A stretch of DNA of 64,000 nucleotides from an uncultured Coriobacteriales bacterium (lineage in GTDB: Bacteria > Actinomycetota > Coriobacteriia > Coriobacteriales > QAMH01), in assembly GCA_934646835.1 (NCBI GenBank), contig CAKUES010000003.1, forward strand, positions 1-64,000, written 5' to 3'. The notes below the pieces were generated by a model, which ran no database searches, was not told where the DNA came from, and saw only the letters and a list, made by a program, of their open reading frames with translations. Shown piece by piece: positions 1 to 7,468 of the stretch (its first letter is position 1; every line of letters begins with the position of its first letter). The position numbers were made by a program, and so were the translations under genes.

Positions 1-352
1 GGACCCGGCGACGGCCAGCAGGAGCGCCACCTCGGCCCTCCTGGGAGGGCAGTATAGGGAAAACTCTTAGTAGAATTTTGGGACGGGAGTTGGAAATATC
101 AACGGTATGTTGTCGAGAGGGCGTTCCTCAATCGGCATGCTCGCATCGGCATGGTGCTTCGGGCGACTGTGTAGCATATCTACAAAGTCCGCATGGTGTA
201 GTTTTCGGGATAGTTCAAAATTGCTTGGGTCAATTATTGGCCATCTTGGCGTGAAATGTGCGGTCTGCCGTCTGTTTTGCGCTTGTCGTAAGGCATAATC
301 AAATCAAGGTTTGTCCGAGCTCTTCTTCCCCTTTTAGAAGGAGTTGATCACT
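1..352. other. Leading segment without a confident gene
   Basis: I see no gene I can support here. The first 60 bases could be the tail of an upstream gene cut by the window, but no frame is recognisable. A 63-codon open frame at 107-298 has no Shine-Dalgarno sequence and no familiar protein features. A CATAAT at 294-299 could be the -10 box of the downstream gene, but no good -35 box stands at the right distance. Confidence 0.4.
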
Positions 353-1645
353 ATGGCTGTAGGCAACGTCAATTACTCATGTCCTGCGTGCGGAGGCCCG
401 CTCACATTCTCCACGAAGCTTCAAAAGCTCAACTGCGAGTATTGTGATAGCTCGTTTACCACGGAGGAGGTCGAGGCTTACTTCGCCGAGAAACAGGCGA
501 AGGCAGAGGCTAAGGAGGCTGCCAAGAAGGCCGCCGAGGATGCCGCTGCCGCCGCTGCTGGCGGCGAGGTCGCCGCGGAGGTCGGGGAGGAGGGAGCCGC
601 CGTGGCCGCTGCTGAGGCAGACGCCGCAGTCGACGAGGCCGCCCAGCGCATCGCGGACGCCAATGCTGACGACCGCCCGCCTGCTGCCGCTGCCGCTGCT
701 GCTGGCGCTGCAGCCGTCGATCCTATCCAAGCCTATCTCGACTCCAAACGCCCCCTCGAGGAGGGTGACGACAACACCACCGCGGTCGAGTGCTCGTCTT
801 GTGGCGCGACGATGATCGTCAGCGACGTCTCCGCGGTGACCCAGTGCCCCTATTGCGGCAACAATGCCATTGTTCCCGGCAAGCTCGGCGGAACGCTCGA
901 GCCGGACTACGTCATCCCCTTCGCCATCGACAAGAAGACGGCGATCGCCAAGCTCAAAGACCACTACCGGGGCAAGATCTGCCTGCCCAAGGTCTTCAGC
1001 GACGAGAACCACATCGAGGAGATCCAGGGCGTCTACGTCCCCTTCTGGCTCTTCGACGGCAAGACCGATGGCAGCGCGGACTTCAACTGCACTAACGTCC
1101 GCGTCTTCACGGATGGCGACTACGAGGTGACGGAGACCGACACCTATCACGTCCATCGCGAGGGCTACTGCAACTTCGAGCGCGTCCCGGCGGATGCCTC
1201 CAAGCGCATGCCCGATGAGCACATGGACTCCATCGAGCCTTTCAACTACGACGACATGGTTCCGTTCTCGACTGCCTACTTGCCTGGCTTTGCTGCCGAG
1301 CGCTACGACGAGGAAGTCTCCGATTGTGTCGCGCGTGCCAAGACCCGCATGGACAACTCCCTGGTTGAGGGCCTCGAGCAGCATGTCAGCGGCTACGACA
1401 GCGTCATGCGTACCGATCACGATACCCAGGAGACCATCGAGAAGGTCAACTACGTGTTGCTTCCCGTGTGGATGCTGCACACCAGATGGAACGACCAGGA
1501 CTTCCTGTTTGCCGCCAACGGCCAGACGGGCAAGCTTGTGGGCGATCTACCGTTGGACAAGAAGAAACTCAACCTGCTCACCGGTGCGGCCTTGGCAGTT
1601 GGCGCTGTCGTCGGCGCCCTGCTGGGCACGTTCATCTTCGCTTAG
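353..1645 (+). CDS. Zinc-ribbon membrane protein, YdjG-like
   Basis: A 430-residue protein. A TFIIB-type zinc ribbon lies at the N-terminus (Cys10, Cys13, Cys28, Cys31), followed by a long Ala/Glu-rich linker (about residues 40-130) that is probably helical or disordered. A second CxxC/CxxC ribbon follows at about 145-170. The protein ends in one hydrophobic membrane segment. The ATG at 353 is preferred over the in-frame TTG at 344 because AGAAGGA ends ten bases upstream of it. A TPM-domain gene follows 12 bp later and an SPFH gene after that. This order matches the B. subtilis ydjG-ydjH-ydjI genes, where the products form a membrane complex that recruits PspA. No pspA is visible here. The family and context assignment is firm; the role in membrane stress is inferred. 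Confidence 0.8.
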   Translation: MAVGNVNYSCPACGGPLTFSTKLQKLNCEYCDSSFTTEEVEAYFAEKQAKAEAKEAAKKAAEDAAAAAAGGEVAAEVGEEGAAVAAAEADAAVDEAAQRIADANADDRPPAAAAAAAGAAAVDPIQAYLDSKRPLEEGDDNTTAVECSSCGATMIVSDVSAVTQCPYCGNNAIVPGKLGGTLEPDYVIPFAIDKKTAIAKLKDHYRGKICLPKVFSDENHIEEIQGVYVPFWLFDGKTDGSADFNCTNVRVFTDGDYEVTETDTYHVHREGYCNFERVPADASKRMPDEHMDSIEPFNYDDMVPFSTAYLPGFAAERYDEEVSDCVARAKTRMDNSLVEGLEQHVSGYDSVMRTDHDTQETIEKVNYVLLPVWMLHTRWNDQDFLFAANGQTGKLVGDLPLDKKKLNLLTGAALAVGAVVGALLGTFIFA

Positions 1646-1657
1646 GAGGGCAGAGAG

Positions 1658-2518
1658 ATGACTGCAAGGTTCAAAAACGTATTCGCAGGCTTTTTCGCCT
1701 TCCTGATGAGCTTCGTCCTCGTGTTCTCCGTCGCCTTCGCCATGCCGATGGCGGCGCTCGCAGATACCGACAGCGCGGTGAAGAACATCGTCGATACCGC
1801 AGACGTGCTGAGCAAGGACCAGTACAAGTCCCTTGAGAAGCACGCCCAGAAGCTGAGCTCCAAGTACGACGTGACACTCTTCGTCGTCTACGTCGACAAG
1901 ATGACCGAGAGCAAGGTCCGCGACAGCGGCATCGCCTTCTACAAGAAGATCGAGAGCGAGGTTGGCGAGGGGGAGATCAGCGGCGCGATGCTCTACGTTT
2001 CCGTCGGCGACCGCAAGATGGTAACCATCACCCGCGGTGACGCGATCAACATGTTCACCGACAGCCGCATCGACGAGGCCGAGGATGCTGTCGTCAGCTA
2101 CCTTGGCTCAAACGACTGGGCTGGCGCGGGCGAGGCCTTCCTGACCGAGACCGACACCACCTTGGCCTACTACGCAGAGAACGAGAAGGCCATGCCGGCG
2201 ACTGACGGTCGCAGCGTCAATTATGACTACGACGAGGAGGATGACGGTTTCCTCTGGATTATCGGTTGTGCTGTCGTCGTTGGTCTGATCGCTGCCTTTG
2301 CAACGCGCAGCTTCCTCAAGAATCAGCTCAAGAGCGTCGCTGCCGGTGCCAACGCCAATTTCTACCAGACCGGGGACGTCACGGTAACCGGTTCCAGCGA
2401 TCATTTCGTGGGCACGACCGTCTCTAGGACGCTTATCAAGAAGGACGACGACAGCTCCGGCAGCTCCGGCACCAGCTCGAGTGGCGGTTTTGGCGGCAGC
2501 AGCGGCAGGAGCTTCTAG
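1658..2518 (+). CDS. Secreted/membrane-anchored TPM-domain protein, YdjH-like
   Basis: A 286-residue protein. A signal peptide or N-terminal anchor ends near AALA at about residue 35. A TPM domain (TPM_phosphatase/YgcG family) follows at about 40-165 and contains DVLSKDQYKSLE and SGAMLYVSVGDRK. A single membrane helix lies at about 195-213, and the tail is Gly/Ser-rich, ending GGFGGSSGRSF. TPM proteins expose this domain outside the cell or thylakoid membrane; some have phosphatase activity, but the family's role is poorly defined. The GGAGGG at 1645-1650 overlaps the end of the preceding gene, only 12 bp away, so the two are almost certainly co-transcribed. By synteny this is the YdjH partner of the YdjG/YdjI proteins. 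Confidence 0.82.
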   Translation: MTARFKNVFAGFFAFLMSFVLVFSVAFAMPMAALADTDSAVKNIVDTADVLSKDQYKSLEKHAQKLSSKYDVTLFVVYVDKMTESKVRDSGIAFYKKIESEVGEGEISGAMLYVSVGDRKMVTITRGDAINMFTDSRIDEAEDAVVSYLGSNDWAGAGEAFLTETDTTLAYYAENEKAMPATDGRSVNYDYDEEDDGFLWIIGCAVVVGLIAAFATRSFLKNQLKSVAAGANANFYQTGDVTVTGSSDHFVGTTVSRTLIKKDDDSSGSSGTSSSGGFGGSSGRSF

Positions 2519-2734
2519 CTTCGCCCGGGCATTGGGCGGGCGTGCCTGTGTGGGTTCACCCAATAGCCATGCTGTCGTTGTCGTCTGATTACCAAAGCTT
2601 CCTGCGCTCTGTGGCATGCTGAGCGCAGTGGCGAGGCGAGACGGCTTCATTGCCCGATCGCATGCACCATGAACAAGCGCGGCCACAGCGCAAGAATGTG
2701 GCAAGGCTTCAGCTCAACCCGAAAGGACGTCACC

Positions 2735-4045
2735 ATGGGTCTTATCAAAGCAGCAGTTGGCTCTGCCGGCGGCGTGTTGGCCGATCAGTGGAAAGAGTAT
2801 TTTTACTGCGATTCCATCGACGCTGACACCCTGATCGTCAAGGGCTCCAAGCGCACCAGCGGCCGCAGCTCCAATACCAAGGCCAGCGACAACATCATCT
2901 CTGCGGGCAGCATGGTCGCCGTCGCCGACGGCCAGTGCATGCTCATCGTCGAGCAGGGCAAAGTCGTCGAGGTCTGCGCCGAGCCCGGCGAGTTCACCTT
3001 CGACTCCTCTACCGAGCCGACCGTCTTCGCCGGTGACTTTGGAGAGAGCCTCGTCGATGCCCTGAGGAACGTCGGCAAGCGCTTCACCTTTGGTGGCGAG
3101 CCTCCCAAGGACCAGCGTGTCTACTATGTCAACACCAAGGAGCTTCTGGGTAACAAGTACGGCACTGCCGGCACCGTTCCCTTCAAGATCGCCGACCCCG
3201 ACACCGGCTTGAAGTTCACCATGAACATCAAGTGCTTTGGCGAGTACAGCTACCACGTCTGCAACCCCGTCCTTCTCTACACGGCCGTTGCCGGCAACGT
3301 CACTGACTCCTACCTGCGCGAGTCTATGGACAGCCAGCTCAAGTCCGAGCTGCTCAACGCGCTGCAGCCTGCATTTGCCAGGATTTCTGCCCAGCACATC
3401 GAGTACGATCAGCTGCCCGCTCACACCACGGAGCTTGCAGAGATCCTCAACGACGAGTTGTCCTCCAAGTGGCGCGATCTGCGCGGTATCGAGATCGTTT
3501 CCTTTGGTATCAGCAGCGTGAAGGCCAACGAGGAAGACGAAGAGCGCCTGAAGCAGATGCAGCTGGCAGCCACTCTGGGCGGTGGCAACATCGCCATGGG
3601 TTATTCCGTCGCGGCAACCGGCGAGTCCATGCGCACCGCTGCAGGTAACGAGGGTGGCGCCATGAATGCCTTTATGGGCATGGGCATGGCAAACGCCTTT
3701 GGCGGTGGCATGGTCCAGACCACGGCAGGTCTCGGTGCCCAGCAGCAAGCAGCTCAGCCTGTCCAGCAGGCTCAGCCCGCTCAGCAGCAGGCGGCTGCCG
3801 CAGGCGGTTGGACCTGCTCTTGCGGAGCTACCAACACTGGCAAGTTCTGTGCGGAGTGCGGCTCCCCCAAGCCCGAGCCCGCAGGCTCTTGGGTCTGCTC
3901 TTGCGGCACGAGCAACACTGGCAAGTTCTGTGCTGAGTGTGGTAAGCCTAAGCCCTCTGTCGAGTGCTCCAAGTGCGGCTGGAAGCCTGCCGACGGCGCC
4001 GCTCCCAAGTTCTGCCCTGAGTGCGGCACTCCCTTTGGAGCCTAG
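2735..4045 (+). CDS. SPFH-domain protein with C-terminal zinc ribbons, YdjI-like
   Basis: A 436-residue soluble protein. The N-terminal two thirds form an SPFH/virion-core-like domain that starts with the family-typical GLIKAAVGSAGGVLADQW. A Gln/Ala-rich linker follows, then three zinc ribbons in the last 80 residues (WTCSCG...FCAECG, WVCSCG...FCAECG, CSKCG...FCPECG). The ATG at 2735 is chosen because GAAAGGA sits 7 bp upstream; an upstream in-frame ATG at 2669 has no ribosome site. The 216-bp gap from the TPM gene leaves room for a separate promoter. In B. subtilis YdjI bridges PspA to the membrane proteins YdjG/YdjH. Here the three ribbons could serve protein-protein contact or metal binding. 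A terminator lies about 105 bp downstream. Confidence 0.85.
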   Translation: MGLIKAAVGSAGGVLADQWKEYFYCDSIDADTLIVKGSKRTSGRSSNTKASDNIISAGSMVAVADGQCMLIVEQGKVVEVCAEPGEFTFDSSTEPTVFAGDFGESLVDALRNVGKRFTFGGEPPKDQRVYYVNTKELLGNKYGTAGTVPFKIADPDTGLKFTMNIKCFGEYSYHVCNPVLLYTAVAGNVTDSYLRESMDSQLKSELLNALQPAFARISAQHIEYDQLPAHTTELAEILNDELSSKWRDLRGIEIVSFGISSVKANEEDEERLKQMQLAATLGGGNIAMGYSVAATGESMRTAAGNEGGAMNAFMGMGMANAFGGGMVQTTAGLGAQQQAAQPVQQAQPAQQQAAAAGGWTCSCGATNTGKFCAECGSPKPEPAGSWVCSCGTSNTGKFCAECGKPKPSVECSKCGWKPADGAAPKFCPECGTPFGA

Positions 4046-4068
4046 CGGTTTAGGCACGCCGCAAGCCA

Positions 4069-4135
4069 GCGTAGGGGAGGAACCCCGCAAAGATGTGCGA
4101 GCCTGCGTAAGGGAGGGACCCTGTCCCTCCCCATA
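4069..4135. repeat. Family A palindrome, partial copies
   Basis: A degenerate GTAGGGGAGG unit is followed by a good copy of the core hairpin (4109-4132, GGGAGGGACC paired with its complement) and the CATAAAC tail. The CTAGGGAAA outer ends seen in full copies are missing. Confidence 0.75.
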
Positions 4136-4150
4136 AACGAAGCGAAATTA

Positions 4151-4180
4151 GAAAGGCCCCGAGTTGTTTGGGGCCTTTCT
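4151..4180 (+). terminator. Intrinsic terminator after the YdjGHI-like genes
   Basis: A stem of GAAAGGCCCC and GGGGCCTTTC closes a GAGTTGTTT loop and is followed by TTGTTGTTT. It ends the module at 353-4045. Confidence 0.85.
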
Positions 4181-4208
4181 TGTTGTTTGCTGCCGGTTCC
4201 TGGTTACA

Positions 4209-4319
4209 TAAGTGCGGTTGAAATCGCGCGCTGGTCTCTCAATTCGACCGCACTTAGTCGCGAATGAACCCAAAAAGCCCGCACTTGTGAGATCGTCGCG
4301 CCCAAATCGACCGCACTTA
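4209..4319. repeat. Clustered CGACCGCACTTA motifs
   Basis: The 12-mer CGACCGCACTTA occurs at about 4245 and 4308 and is echoed inverted at 4209 (TAAGTGCGGTTG). A related CCCGCACTTG lies at about 4288. A similar GCGGGCGAATT hairpin with CCCGCACTTG occurs at 20944-20985. The function is unknown; it may be an eroded mobile palindrome. Confidence 0.45.
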
Positions 4320-4347
4320 CCTTGCCGGGATTTATCATCCGCGAGCG

Positions 4348-4450
4348 GGCTGTCCCAATAATGACCAGGTCTTTTATGGGACAGGAGGGATGGTTACTGG
4401 CCAGATGCTCCCTTTGTCCCATAAAAGACCTGGTCATTATTGGGACAGCC
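4348..4450. repeat. Family C inverted repeat (about 103 bp)
   Basis: Near-perfect arms of about 38 bp. The left arm runs GGCTGTCCCAATAATGACC and continues AGGTCTTTTATGGGACAG; the right arm is its complement. The loop is about 25 bp. Other copies lie at 16064, 34255 and 52472, all between genes. Confidence 0.85.
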
Positions 4451-4475
4451 TTTCGTTCGACTGCGCTACAAAAAA

Positions 4476-4502
4476 GCCTCCGAGTAACGAGTGCTCGGAG
4501 GC
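4476..4502 (-). terminator. Intrinsic terminator of the minus-strand membrane gene
   Basis: GCCTCCGAG pairs with CTCGGAGGC, and on the minus strand the stem is followed by TTTTTT (4470-4475). It lies 20 bp past the stop of the gene at 4523-5116. Confidence 0.85.
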
Positions 4503-4522
4503 AGAGGAGCCGATGTCGTCGC

Positions 4523-5116
4523 CTAGTTAAACAGCGCGGTGACAGGCTTCATGAGGCGTGTCCACAGGCGCATGAACTGCATGCCCCTGACAGAAGAGAT
4601 CACGTTGTAGTGCAGCAGCTTCACCATAGGGGAGACGACCAGGAAGTTGAGTGCGAGAGCAAAGGCCCAAGACGCTGGCAGCGCTTCGAGGTAGTTGGCG
4701 CCAAAGTCTGCAAAGCCCTGGAGCAAGATGGTGACGACAGCGGTCATGAGAGGAGTCATGAGGGAGACGTTCACAACAGCGATGAGCAGGGCCTTGGCGG
4801 GACCGTCGAAGTTCTTCTTGACGGTGGGGAGGATGAGCGCGGCGATCTTGTCTGCGATGAAGAGGCGTACCAACATTGCCAGGGGGACCATCAGCGGGTA
4901 CATCCAGTGGGACTCGATAAAGAAGGAGATGAAGTCCCAATCGTGATGGCGCATGCCGTTGAAGGTGGTCATCGAGGTGCACATGAATCCCACCATGAGC
5001 AGGGAGAAAAACAGCTTTCCGGGATGGCCTGCCGTGGGTGCGCCGCATTTTCCGGTGATGCAGTCGAGGTAGGTGTACTTGGTTCCAGTGGTCTTGTTGG
5101 CAATGGAATTAGACAA
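4523..5116 (-). CDS. Multi-pass membrane protein, possibly DUF2798-like
   Basis: A 197-residue hydrophobic protein with about four membrane segments arranged as two similar halves (around FFSLLMVGFMCTS, MYPLMVPLAMLVRLFIADKI, ALLIAVVNVSLMTPLM, ALALNFLVVSPMVKLL). The start is the TTG at 5116-5114 (protein beginning MSNSIANKTTG), because AAGGAG lies about nine bases upstream. The reading frame stays open far beyond this point antisense to mnmA, but that part has no protein-like character. The resemblance to DUF2798 proteins rests on size and topology only. No catalytic motif is visible and transport substrates cannot be named. It is divergent from mnmA, with about 210 bp between them. Confidence 0.6.
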   Translation of the reverse strand: MSNSIANKTTGTKYTYLDCITGKCGAPTAGHPGKLFFSLLMVGFMCTSMTTFNGMRHHDWDFISFFIESHWMYPLMVPLAMLVRLFIADKIAALILPTVKKNFDGPAKALLIAVVNVSLMTPLMTAVVTILLQGFADFGANYLEALPASWAFALALNFLVVSPMVKLLHYNVISSVRGMQFMRLWTRLMKPVTALFN

Positions 5117-5326
5117 TGGTGTTAATAGCTCCTTATCGTGAGTCGAGTAAACAGGTAAAGGGCGAAGACCCCGTGGGCTCGCCTTACATATTTTGTTGGT
5201 TGGGATACCTATAGGATAACAAGCTATCTTGGTGTTAATTCTGGCATATAAACGAAACCGGTAAACGGCGTGCGTGTGAGAAACGTGTAAAGTTACGACC
5301 AAAGATATAGGTGGAAGGGAGCTTGA

Positions 5327-6400
5327 ATGGCTTGTAAAGGTAAGGTTTTGATGGCGATGAGCGGCGGGGTGGACAGCTCCACTGCGGCAGTTAAGCTGCT
5401 CGAGGAGGGCTATGAGCTTATCGGCGTCACCATGCACCTTTTCTGCCCTGATCCCGATGTCGAGGTCAAAGGTGGTACCTGTTGCTCGCTCGACGATATC
5501 GCAGATGCGCGTAACGTCGCCCATTCCCTTGGCTTCGAGCACTATGTGCTCAATTTTTCTGAGGCCTTCGACAAACAGGTCATCAATCGCTTCTGCAATG
5601 CATATGAAGCCGGCCGCACGCCCAATCCTTGCATCGACTGCAATCGCTACCTCAAATTCGCGATGCTCCAACAGCGTCGACGTGAGTTTGACTGTGATTA
5701 TGTGGCTACCGGTCACTATGCGCGACGCGTTCAGCTTGACGACGGTAGCTTTGCGCTTCTGCGAGGTGCTGACCCTGTAAAAGACCAGAGCTATGTGCTC
5801 TATCACGTCAATCAGGACACCCTCGCTCATATGTTGTTTCCCCTAGGGGATATGACGAAGACGGAAACAAGAGAGCTAGCAACTACAAACGGCCTGGTCA
5901 ACGCCAATAAAGGGGAGAGTCAGGACATTTGTTTTATCCCCGATGGTAACTATGCTTCATTTATCGAAGAGAGGCTCGGAGTCTCTCCCCAAGGGGATAT
6001 ATACGATACCCTAGGGGAGTTGCGCGGTCAGCATAAGGGCCTAATCAGGTATACCATAGGCCAGAGAAAAGGCCTCAACCTCGGCGGCGGCTATGATCCA
6101 CTCTATGTGGTGGGAAAGGATGCCGAGCACAACACCCTGCTCGTCGGACCTAAGGAGGCCCTGTACTCGACGCGTGTCGTTGCCGACGACGTCAATATCA
6201 TCAGCGGCATGCGTTGGGAAGGCGCACGTCCCGTCCAGGCCAAGGTCGGCTATAGGATGAAGGCGGCAGATGCCCTTGCCTCCTTTGATGGAGAGAAGCT
6301 CGTTGTTGATTTTGTCGAGCCTGTGCGCGCTGTCTCGCCCGGTCAATCCCTTGTTGTCTATGACGGCGACCTCGTCGTCGGCGGTGGCGCCATCTGCTAG
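5327..6400 (+). CDS. mnmA: tRNA-specific 2-thiouridylase MnmA
   Basis: A 357-residue enzyme that installs the 2-thio group on the wobble uridine (s2U34) of Lys, Glu and Gln tRNAs. The N-terminal PP-loop SGGVDSS (residues 12-18) binds ATP. Cys105 (in NPCIDCN) and Cys202 (in ESQDICFIPDG) are spaced 97 residues apart, exactly as the catalytic pair Cys102/Cys199 of E. coli MnmA, and should carry the persulfide chemistry. The C-terminal beta-barrel region ends at VVGGGAIC. GAAGGGAG lies upstream of the ATG. Together with Elp3 (26849) and queA/tgt (59912-62132), it makes this window rich in wobble-base modification genes. Confidence 0.95.
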   Translation: MACKGKVLMAMSGGVDSSTAAVKLLEEGYELIGVTMHLFCPDPDVEVKGGTCCSLDDIADARNVAHSLGFEHYVLNFSEAFDKQVINRFCNAYEAGRTPNPCIDCNRYLKFAMLQQRRREFDCDYVATGHYARRVQLDDGSFALLRGADPVKDQSYVLYHVNQDTLAHMLFPLGDMTKTETRELATTNGLVNANKGESQDICFIPDGNYASFIEERLGVSPQGDIYDTLGELRGQHKGLIRYTIGQRKGLNLGGGYDPLYVVGKDAEHNTLLVGPKEALYSTRVVADDVNIISGMRWEGARPVQAKVGYRMKAADALASFDGEKLVVDFVEPVRAVSPGQSLVVYDGDLVVGGGAIC

Positions 6401-6505
6401 GACTGCTCGGCTTGTCTGTTGTCATGTTGCTGTAGCCTGCTGGCTTGGCTTGCCGTGCCAAAATATGCTTATAAATCGTTTTTCGTATAAAGGAGCCACG
6501 TGACT

Positions 6506-7423
6506 ATGGCTGAAGTCGATATGGATAAGCTCGCAAGCGAGCTGCGCGGTGCCGTTACCGATGGCGTCGTCCTTGAGAACGTGCCCATGTCCACTCTTAC
6601 GACCTTCAAAATCGGCGGTCCCGCTCGCATCGTTGTGGATGCTGCTTCGATCGTCGATGTCCTCGCTGCCGCTGACGTTTGCAAGAAGGCAGGCGTCGAT
6701 TTTCGCATCATCGGATGCGGTAGCAACATCCTTGCTTGCGACGAGGGTCTCGATTGCGTCTTGCTACGTTTTGGCGAGTCTTTCGCCGAGGTAAACATCG
6801 ACGGTGAATACCTCTTTGCACAAGCCGGCGCAACGAACGAGCAGATTGCCGCTGCGGCTTTGGACGCAGGTCTTGCAGGATACGAGTTTGCCAGTGGGAT
6901 TCCCGGTACGGTTGGCGGCGCTGCTTATATGAACGCCGGTGCCTATGATGGCCAGTTTGCCGATGTTGCCGTCTCTGTTACTTGCCTTGATGACGCCGGC
7001 CAGCTCGTCGAGCTCGATGCGGAGCAGGCTCAGTTTTCCTATCGTCACTCGCTCATGATGGAGGAGGGCTATACCATCCTCGGCGCCACGCTCAAGTTGC
7101 ATGCTGATGACAAGGACGCTATCAAGGCCCGCATGGACGATCTCAAACAGCGACGCGAGGAGAAGCAGCCGCTCGAGATGCCCTCTGCTGGCTCGACTTT
7201 CAAACGCCCCGAGGGCTATTTTGCTGGCAAGCTTATCCAGGACGCCGGCCTCAAGGGCTATCGCGTCGGCGGTGCTATGGTCTCCGATAAACACTCCGGC
7301 TTCGTCGTCAACGCCGGCGGTGCCACGGCTGCCGATGTCCTCCAGCTTATCCAAGATGTCCACGACAAGGTCTACGCCATGGAAGGCGTCCACATGGAAC
7401 CCGAAGTCCGCATCTGGAAGTGA
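6506..7423 (+). CDS. murB: UDP-N-acetylmuramate dehydrogenase MurB
   Basis: A 305-residue FAD flavoprotein that reduces UDP-GlcNAc-enolpyruvate to UDP-MurNAc in peptidoglycan synthesis. The FAD-binding part contains TTFKIGGPA, CGSNILACDEGLD and SGIPGTVGGAAYMNAGAYDG. The catalytic serine is in SAGSTFKRP, and the C-terminus carries KHSGFVVN and EPEVRIW. AGGAG at 6491-6495 could serve either a GTG at 6500 or the ATG at 6506; I chose the ATG, and the difference is two residues. The substrate-loop pattern fits the shorter type II enzymes. It lies 105 bp after mnmA and 45 bp before pepF in the same direction. Confidence 0.94.
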   Translation: MAEVDMDKLASELRGAVTDGVVLENVPMSTLTTFKIGGPARIVVDAASIVDVLAAADVCKKAGVDFRIIGCGSNILACDEGLDCVLLRFGESFAEVNIDGEYLFAQAGATNEQIAAAALDAGLAGYEFASGIPGTVGGAAYMNAGAYDGQFADVAVSVTCLDDAGQLVELDAEQAQFSYRHSLMMEEGYTILGATLKLHADDKDAIKARMDDLKQRREEKQPLEMPSAGSTFKRPEGYFAGKLIQDAGLKGYRVGGAMVSDKHSGFVVNAGGATAADVLQLIQDVHDKVYAMEGVHMEPEVRIWK

Positions 7424-7468
7424 TGGATCACCGTCGTTTGCGGCAAAGAAATAGAGAAAGGGAGCACG

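Noticed and set aside
107..298. 63-codon gene near the left edge
   Set aside because: No ribosome site, no homology that I recognise and Cys/Ser-rich composition typical of chance frames.
4348..4450. Family C palindrome as the terminator of the YdjI-like gene
   Set aside because: A better terminator with a T-rich tail lies at 4151-4180, and the same palindrome occurs at unrelated places, so it is first of all a repeat.
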